A stretch of DNA of 10,756 nt from an uncultured Collinsella sp. (lineage in GTDB: Bacteria > Actinomycetota > Coriobacteriia > Coriobacteriales > Coriobacteriaceae): contig UQXT01000071.1 of the NCBI GenBank assembly GCA_900545075.1, forward strand, positions 1 to 10,756. Direction: 5' to 3'. The notes under the pieces were generated by a model. The model did no database searches. It had not been told where the DNA came from and saw only the letters and a program-made list of their open reading frames with translations. Positions 6,909-10,756 of the stretch are shown here, one piece after another. Both the position numbers and the translations under genes were made by a program. Every line of letters begins with the position of its first letter. Positions within the stretch are counted from its first letter, which is position 1.

Positions 6909-7775
6909 TTATTGAGCAATAGCGTAAAGGTCAAACCCGCCCTGCGGCGCGCTATCGACCGTGTCGGGCGCCTGCGAATTAAAACTCACCGGAACCATGC
7001 GCTTTGAGGCGCGGTAACGCGTGCCGTCGGTGGCGACGGGCGGCTCATCCACCGTGAGCTCGTAGTCGCCGGGCTTAAGCTCGATGCCGTCACCTTCGGA
7101 ATTGACGTATTGATACTCGTCGATTGTTTGTCCCTTGAGCGTGCGGCCCACGATATGGACGAGCATCTGGCTATCGCCGCGCGCGGTATCCCACGTCGCG
7201 CCGTCCTTAACCTCGACCGACACATGCACCGAGCGCGTGCGGCTGAGCGATTGCTCGACAGACATCTCGACCTTGGCGGCGTCTTGGCGCTGCTGCTCGA
7301 CATGGCCCCAGATGCTGCCGATTGCCGAGCAGGCGATAACGCCGGCCATGAAGGCGATGAGGATGGGGCCGAGTGGTGAGCGGCGGGCCGCGTCTTCCTC
7401 GCGAGCCAGGTTGGGGCGATGCGTGGGGGCGGGCGCCCGGGCACCCTGCGCGGGCACGTCGAGTATGCTGAAGGATGCCGTGCTGCCGGGGTCGATGTTA
7501 TGTCGCGGCTGCGGGGTCTTAGCCGGCGAGATGGACATGTCCGCCGGCTCATCGAGTGTGGCCGTGGCATCGGCCTTAGCCTCGTCGGCCTCGGCCTGGG
7601 CCCAGGCCTGTTCAAAGGTTAGGGGTTCGGCGGAGTCGGAAGCGGCGTCCGTCTCGACGGCATCGTTGCCGGTCTCGTCCTCGTCGCTCGACATGTCACG
7701 CAGCGCAGGCTCGTCCCACTCCTCATCCGGAGCTTCGCCCTCGCTATACCACCATTCAAAGTTATCGATATCCAT
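6909..7775 (-). CDS. Single-pass membrane protein of unknown function with long acidic N-terminus
   Basis: Not recognised as a known family. The 288-residue product has three parts. Residues 1-130 are hydrophilic and mostly disordered; the first 75 or so are very acidic (for example SSDEDETGNDAVETD), and a basic patch (REEDAARR) lies before the membrane. One hydrophobic segment follows at about 134-157 (PLGPILIAFMAGVIACSAIG). A C-terminal domain of about 130 residues has alternating beta-like stretches (SVHVSVEVKD, QMLVHIVGRTL, GDYELTVDEPP). The positive-inside rule puts the N-terminus in the cytoplasm and the C-terminal domain outside. The start at 7775 has AAGGGG upstream, and a TATAAG hexamer at 7817-7822 may be its -10, without a convincing -35. 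It may share a transcript with the epimerase gene 79 nt downstream. Codon use resembles the neighbours. Confidence 0.8.
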   Translation of the reverse strand: MDIDNFEWWYSEGEAPDEEWDEPALRDMSSDEDETGNDAVETDAASDSAEPLTFEQAWAQAEADEAKADATATLDEPADMSISPAKTPQPRHNIDPGSTASFSILDVPAQGARAPAPTHRPNLAREEDAARRSPLGPILIAFMAGVIACSAIGSIWGHVEQQRQDAAKVEMSVEQSLSRTRSVHVSVEVKDGATWDTARGDSQMLVHIVGRTLKGQTIDEYQYVNSEGDGIELKPGDYELTVDEPPVATDGTRYRASKRMVPVSFNSQAPDTVDSAPQGGFDLYAIAQ

Positions 7776-7860
7776 ACGGGGCGCCCCTTAGGCCTCGCAA
7801 ATAAACACTTGCTAGCCTTATACCCCCAGACGGCGCTGGAGCTCGCCGGCGCAGACAGGA

Positions 7861-7925
7861 AAACCGTCACAACATTCGACGCTTTCCCTCGTTTTCGAGA
7901 TTTTCGCCGAATGTTGTGACGGTTT
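7861..7925. repeat. 18-bp perfect palindromic element with inner hairpin
   Basis: AAACCGTCACAACATTCG (7861-7878) is the exact reverse complement of 7908-7925. The 29-nt centre adds a CG/CG pair after one mismatch (7880-7881 with 7905-7906) and holds a second hairpin, CTCG-TTTT-CGAG, at 7888-7899. On the minus strand the stem ends in GGTTTTCC, so it could terminate the isomerase-like transcript 27 nt after its stop. The stem is longer, less GC-rich and wider-looped than a standard terminator, so a dispersed palindromic repeat is an equally good explanation. Confidence 0.7.
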
Positions 7926-7951
7926 GAGTGCGGCAAAGGGACTATCTTTTT

Positions 7952-8599
7952 TCACATAGCGAGGGCCGTACGGATGGATGGGTCGCTGAGGGCCTCGCGG
8001 AGCCAGGGGGCCAGCTGCTCGGGGTGACCCTGCAGATAGCCGTCGAGCTCGGACGGGGCCACGCGGCGCACCTCCGAGATTTCCTCTTGGTTGATATGCA
8101 GCTCGCCCGGCTCAACATGGGCAAGGTAGACCTCGCACCATTCGCACTCGCAACGACCATCGTCGTGGTCCTCGCGGTACACCACGTGTCCGAGGTGCTT
8201 GAGCTGATCGGGCTCGCGCGTAATGCCGAGCTCTTCGTTAATGCGACGCGCCGTGGCGGCCGCGACGTCTTCCCCGGGGAGCGGATGGCCGGCGCAGCTA
8301 TCGGCCAGCACCCCGCCCCACAGGCGTTTGAGCGGACTGCGGCGACAGAGCAGCAGGTGCGCGTCTTCGCCCCGGCCCTCGACCAAAAGCGTCAGAAATG
8401 CCTGATGCAGGATGCCCTCGCCGGTATGGGCCTCGATGCGATCGACGGGACTGAGCGCCTCGCCGGTCGCGGCATCGACCGCCACGACCTCGGCGCCCGC
8501 GCCGCCCTCATCCCAGCCGGCGCGCAGAATGCGGGCTGCAGCTTCCTCGAGTGCAAACTTGCCCTCGCCCACTGCAACTTTTGTCGTGTGCATACCCAT
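7952..8599 (-). CDS. Isopentenyl-diphosphate isomerase (type 1)-like NUDIX protein, catalytic Cys displaced
   Basis: The 215-residue product matches type 1 IPP isomerase (Idi), which converts isopentenyl to dimethylallyl diphosphate using a metal, a cysteine and a glutamate. The metal site looks complete by alignment from memory to E. coli Idi: His58 and His65 in AHTGEGILHQAF, His105 in SCAGHPLPGE, and Glu151 and Glu153 in ECEWCEVY (Glu153 also the catalytic Glu). The NUDIX box is near canonical: G-x5-E-x7-RR-x2-EELGI, with Glu122/Glu123. However, in E. coli the segment is SVCGHP, with Cys two residues before His; here it is S-C-A-G-H-P, so that position is Ala103 and the cysteine is at 102. 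About 34 residues precede the usual Idi core. ATG 8599 and ATG 8593 are both possible starts; GGAGGT at 8603-8608 is close to the first and well spaced for the second. It may be an altered isomerase or a NUDIX hydrolase. Confidence 0.82.
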   Translation of the reverse strand: MGMHTTKVAVGEGKFALEEAAARILRAGWDEGGAGAEVVAVDAATGEALSPVDRIEAHTGEGILHQAFLTLLVEGRGEDAHLLLCRRSPLKRLWGGVLADSCAGHPLPGEDVAAATARRINEELGITREPDQLKHLGHVVYREDHDDGRCECEWCEVYLAHVEPGELHINQEEISEVRRVAPSELDGYLQGHPEQLAPWLREALSDPSIRTALAM

Positions 8600-8640
8600 G
8601 GGACCTCCTGTCGCCCGCGATGTACCTGAGACCATCTTCG

Positions 8641-8661
8641 CCTGTATTGCGACTATACAGG
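8641..8661. promoter_or_regulatory. Perfect 7-bp dyad over the isomerase-like gene's -10/start region
   Basis: CCTGTAT (8641-8647) and ATACAGG (8655-8661) are exact reverse complements around a 7-nt spacer. The right arm overlaps the -10 hexamer of the minus-strand promoter and the left arm covers the expected start of transcription, a classic place for a repressor operator. CTGT and ACAG are 11 bp apart, not the 8 of an E. coli-type LexA box. The regulator is unknown. Confidence 0.45.
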
Positions 8662-8680
8662 CAAGCTCTCCATGTGACAA
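8652..8680 (-). promoter_or_regulatory. Promoter of the isomerase-like gene
   Basis: On the minus strand, -35 TTGTCA (8675-8680) and -10 TATAGT (8652-8657) each match five of six consensus bases and are exactly 17 bp apart. Transcription should begin near 8645, giving a leader of about 45 nt before the ATG at 8599. This is the best promoter match in the window. Confidence 0.7.
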
Positions 8681-8701
8681 AAGAACTGCCCCTCTGTCAC
8701 A
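8673..8701. promoter_or_regulatory. Perfect 7-bp dyad over the -35 region
   Basis: TGTGACA (8673-8679) and TGTCACA (8695-8701) are exact reverse complements with a 15-nt spacer. The left arm coincides with the -35 element of the minus-strand promoter. The half-sites resemble TGTGA/TCACA but are much farther apart than the 6 bp of a CRP site, so the match to that family is not meaningful. It is a candidate site for a dimeric regulator acting on one or both divergent genes. Confidence 0.35.
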
Positions 8702-8723
8702 CTCTGTTAGAGTTGCAGGAAGT

Positions 8724-8762
8724 GAATCCCGCTCATGAATCCCGCTCATGAATCCCGCTCAT
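8724..8762. repeat. Three tandem copies of a 13-bp unit upstream of the MFS gene
   Basis: GAATCCCGCTCAT occurs three times without interruption or mismatch, at 8724-8736, 8737-8749 and 8750-8762. Each boundary forms an ATG (8735, 8748), in different frames because 13 is not a multiple of three. The array ends 12 bp before the ribosome binding site of the transporter. Confidence 0.95.
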
Positions 8763-8786
8763 TCATGCGACATTGGAGTGACAACC

Positions 8787-10028
8787 TTGACCGCCGCAAC
8801 CACGCCTAAAAGTAAGCCAACCGCCGCCGCGCTCTCCCCCGCGCGCACCAAGCTCTGCCTGGCGCTGCTCGTGCTGTTGGGATTCTCGCTCGGCTGCTCC
8901 GAGTTCGTGGTCATCGGCATCGAGAGCGACCTGGCGACGGAGCTCGGCATCTCGCTTGCCACCGCGGGCCAGCTCATCAGCGTGTTTGCGCTCGTCTACG
9001 CCATCGCGACGCCGGTGCTTGCGCTCAGCACGGGCCGCTTCCGCCGCTACCAGCTGCTCGTGTGCTATAGCATCGTCTTTGTGCTCGGCAACTTGGTCAT
9101 GGCGTTGGCCCCCAACTTCCAGGTGCTGTTTATCTCGCGCATTGTCCTGGGGTCTGTCTCGGGTGCGCTGCTCGCCGTGGGCGTGACGTACATCCCTGAG
9201 CTTCTGTCCCCGCAGCAAACTTCGCTTGCCATCTCGGTGGTATATGGTGCGTTTTCCGTGGCGATGGTCTTTGTCACTTCGATCGGCAAGTTTGTGGCCG
9301 ACACGCTCGACTGGCACGTTGCCATGTACGGCACGCTTATCTTTGCCGCTCTGATCTGCGGCGCGCTCGTGGCGTTTATGCCGCGCGCTGGGCAGACCGA
9401 CGAGCCTGCCACCTTTCGCGAGCAGGCGGGTCTGCTACGCGAACCGAGTATCATCACCGGCATGCTCATCTTCTTGTTTGGCGTGGGCTCGGTCTACGTA
9501 TTCTACGGCTACGTGACGCCTTATCTTGAGCAGGTGCTGGGCATGGGCACCGTTCAGGCGAGCACCACGCTTATGGCCTACGGCGTGTTCTGCCTGATCT
9601 CGAACATCCTGGGCGGGTGGATCGATGCGCGCTTTGGCATGAAGGCGCTGCTGGTGACGTTTGTGCTGCAGGCTGCGGTGTTACTCGGACTGTTTGCTGT
9701 GGGCGGCACCATGCCGCTCGCGCTGGTCTTTGTCTTTAGCTTGGCGCTGCTCATGTACCTGTTCTCAGTGTCGTGCATCACACACTTTATGGACGTGGCA
9801 CGCAGCCGCCACCCCAAGTCGATGGTACTCGCAAGTTCGGTTGAGCCCATGGCGTTTAACGTCGGCATCTCGTTTGGCACCGCAGTGGGCGGCGCCGTGG
9901 TAAGCAGCATTGGCATTGCGCACGTGGGCGCCGTGGGCGCCGCGTTCTCGCTTGTAGCCTGGGCGCTCACGCTGGTGACGATTAAGTTGGCTCGCTGGGA
10001 GCGCAGGCGAGCAAGGGCGCAGGCGTAA
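8787..10028 (+). CDS. Major facilitator superfamily transporter, DHA1 (AraJ/YdhP-like) efflux type
   Basis: Inner-membrane transporter of 413 residues from this start, with twelve probable membrane helices in two six-helix halves. It belongs to the proton-driven drug or sugar efflux group (COG2814). The first helix carries LGFSLGCSEFVVIGI, typical of this group. The loop between helices 2 and 3 reads STGRFRRYQLL, a degenerate form of motif A (GxxxDRxGRR) without the aspartate. Helix 4 has SRIVLGSVSGALLAVG, and helix 5 VVYGAFSVAMVF occupies the motif C region. The frame is open from an ATG at 8748, but that codon lies in the 13-bp repeat array with no ribosome site. TTG at 8787 has GGAG eight bases upstream and yields a normal short N-terminus, so TTG is preferred; GTG at 8778 is also in frame. 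The phosphatase gene starts 51 nt later on the same strand. The substrate cannot be told from sequence. Confidence 0.92.
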   Translation: MTAATTPKSKPTAAALSPARTKLCLALLVLLGFSLGCSEFVVIGIESDLATELGISLATAGQLISVFALVYAIATPVLALSTGRFRRYQLLVCYSIVFVLGNLVMALAPNFQVLFISRIVLGSVSGALLAVGVTYIPELLSPQQTSLAISVVYGAFSVAMVFVTSIGKFVADTLDWHVAMYGTLIFAALICGALVAFMPRAGQTDEPATFREQAGLLREPSIITGMLIFLFGVGSVYVFYGYVTPYLEQVLGMGTVQASTTLMAYGVFCLISNILGGWIDARFGMKALLVTFVLQAAVLLGLFAVGGTMPLALVFVFSLALLMYLFSVSCITHFMDVARSRHPKSMVLASSVEPMAFNVGISFGTAVGGAVVSSIGIAHVGAVGAAFSLVAWALTLVTIKLARWERRRARAQA

Positions 10029-10079
10029 GCGTAGATGCGATACTCGAGCTCGATGATGGCGATTGAGAGGAAACCGCAT

Positions 10080-10526
10080 ATGCAACGTGTACTGTTTATC
10101 TGTCATGGGAACATCTGCCGCTCGACGATGGCCGAGTCGGTGTTTACCGAGCTCGTGCGCCGCGCTGGGCGCGCGGGCGAGTTTGTCATTGATTCCGCCG
10201 CGACCTCGACCGAGGAGATCGGCAACCCGCCACACCACAGTACCGTTGCCAAGCTACGCGAGGTCGGGATTCCCGTCGTCGCACATCGCGCACGTCAGGT
10301 GCGTCGCGCGGAGTATGGCGACTGGGACCACATTGTCTATATGGACGACGAGAACGCCCGCGGCCTGTACCGAATTTTTGGGAAGGACCCCGATGGCAAA
10401 ATCTCGCGCCTGCTCGATTGGACCGATTGCCCTGGCGACGTGGCCGACCCCTGGTACACCGGCAATTTCGACGCCACCTACCGCGATGTACTCGCCGGTT
10501 GCACCGCTATGCTCGAGCAGCTGTAG
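10080..10526 (+). CDS. Low-molecular-weight protein tyrosine phosphatase
   Basis: Cytoplasmic phosphatase, 148 residues, the usual length for this family (Wzb, Etp, YwlE, PtpA). It removes phosphate from tyrosine, or in the YwlE branch from arginine, through a cysteinyl-phosphate intermediate. The P-loop C-x5-R is CHGNICRS at the extreme N-terminus (nucleophile Cys8, Arg14), with a second cysteine, Cys13, that could form a regulatory disulfide. The general acid is Asp123 in DPWYTGNFDATYRDV. Tyr126 and the Trp beside it fit the tyrosine-specific side of the family. ATG 10080 is preceded by GAGAGGAAA and places the P-loop correctly; the frame extends to 10035 but that would put 15 extra residues ahead of it. 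No tyrosine kinase or capsule gene is visible nearby, so the target is unknown. It is probably co-transcribed with the MFS gene. Confidence 0.95.
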   Translation: MQRVLFICHGNICRSTMAESVFTELVRRAGRAGEFVIDSAATSTEEIGNPPHHSTVAKLREVGIPVVAHRARQVRRAEYGDWDHIVYMDDENARGLYRIFGKDPDGKISRLLDWTDCPGDVADPWYTGNFDATYRDVLAGCTAMLEQL

Positions 10527-10571
10527 GCGCTCGGGCGGCGCGGGCACACGGGCCACGCCATCGGCATAAAA

Positions 10572-10695
10572 CGAGCGTGGATTTTCTCCCGCATACAAAT
10601 TGAGCGTGGATAATCTTCCACTTTGAGCGCGAAACGGCGCTCTAAACGGGAGAAAATCCACGCTCATTATCTCGGCGGGAGAAAATCCACGCTCG
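10572..10695. repeat. Nested palindrome with four copies of a 19-20 bp unit
   Basis: Unit CGAGCGTGGATTTTCTCCCG is at 10572-10591. A diverged copy (GAGCGTGGATAATCTTCCA) is at 10602-10620. Inverted copies are at 10647-10665 (19 bp exact) and 10676-10695 (20 bp exact). Within each arm the copies are 29 bp apart with 10-nt spacers, and the centre holds a hairpin, GAGCGC-GAAACG-GCGCTC, at 10625-10642. The element fills the space between the phosphatase stop and the stop of the convergent right-edge gene. It may act as a two-way terminator or mRNA end block, or be a small non-autonomous repeat. Confidence 0.9.
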
Positions 10696-10696
10696 A

Positions 10697-10756
10697 CTAC
10701 TCGTCGACGATCTCAGCAAGCCAGACGTTCAGCGTATCGACCTCGGGGCAGCAGAA
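10697..10756 (-). CDS. C-terminal end of a convergent gene, cut by window edge
   Basis: On the minus strand the frame is open from the right edge to a TAG at 10697-10699 and reads FCCPEVDTLNVWLAEIVDE. Codon choice is GC-rich at third positions like the genes around it, and the stop falls one base outside the palindromic element, as expected for a gene end. Nineteen residues are too few to name a family; a chance open frame remains possible. Confidence 0.5.
   Translation of the reverse strand, partial: FCCPEVDTLNVWLAEIVDE

Noticed and set aside
8641..8661. LexA (SOS) box
   Set aside because: CTGT and ACAG are 11 bp apart; the gamma-proteobacterial box needs 8, and actinobacterial boxes have a different core.
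8673..8701. CRP/FNR-type binding site
   Set aside because: Half-sites look similar but the spacing is 15 bp rather than 4-6 bp.
10572..10695. CRISPR-like spacing of ~19-bp units every 29 bp
   Set aside because: Only two units per orientation, 10-nt spacers and inverted symmetry; no cas genes. It is a nested palindrome.

Overview
The window looks like chromosomal DNA of a high-GC gut actinobacterium, most likely class Coriobacteriia (Collinsella-like). This is inferred from GC-rich coding bias, strong purine-rich ribosome binding sites and the overall character of the proteins; no rRNA gene is present to confirm it. No phage, insertion sequence, tRNA, rRNA or CRISPR was recognised.

Layout. 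Everything from 1 to 8599 is read on the minus strand, so transcription runs from high to low coordinates. In that direction there is an isopentenyl-diphosphate isomerase-like NUDIX protein (8599-7952), a single-pass membrane protein of unknown function (7775-6909), a LacX-type aldose 1-epimerase-like protein (6829-5936) closed by a very clear terminator, and a compact amino-acid ABC transporter operon. That operon holds a Tat-type lipoprotein binding protein (5672-4746), a permease (4736-3588) and an ATPase (3565-2780). It is followed after 73 nt by an M20 metallocarboxypeptidase (2706-1291), and then, after a 249-nt gap, by release factor 1 (prfA, from 1041), which runs off the left edge about ten residues short of its end. 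From 8787 the strand switches: an MFS efflux-type transporter (to 10028) and a low-molecular-weight protein tyrosine phosphatase (10080-10526) are read on the plus strand. The C-terminus of a convergent minus-strand gene enters at the right edge.

How the genes fit together. The clearest functional unit is nutrient uptake: a binding protein, permease and ATPase for a polar amino acid, with a downstream peptidase that could release amino acids from dipeptides or N-acyl amino acids in the cytoplasm. The isomerase-like gene and the transporter diverge from a 187-bp region that holds a good minus-strand promoter, two short perfect dyads and three tandem copies of a 13-bp unit.

The most unusual material is between genes and in one active site. 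Three intergenic regions carry nested palindromes: 5811-5909, 7861-7925 and 10572-10695. The last has four copies of a 19-20 bp unit, two in each orientation, spaced 29 bp apart within each arm. The isomerase-like protein keeps all the metal ligands of type 1 Idi, but its catalytic cysteine position is alanine, with a cysteine one residue earlier. No obviously complete new multi-gene system was found.
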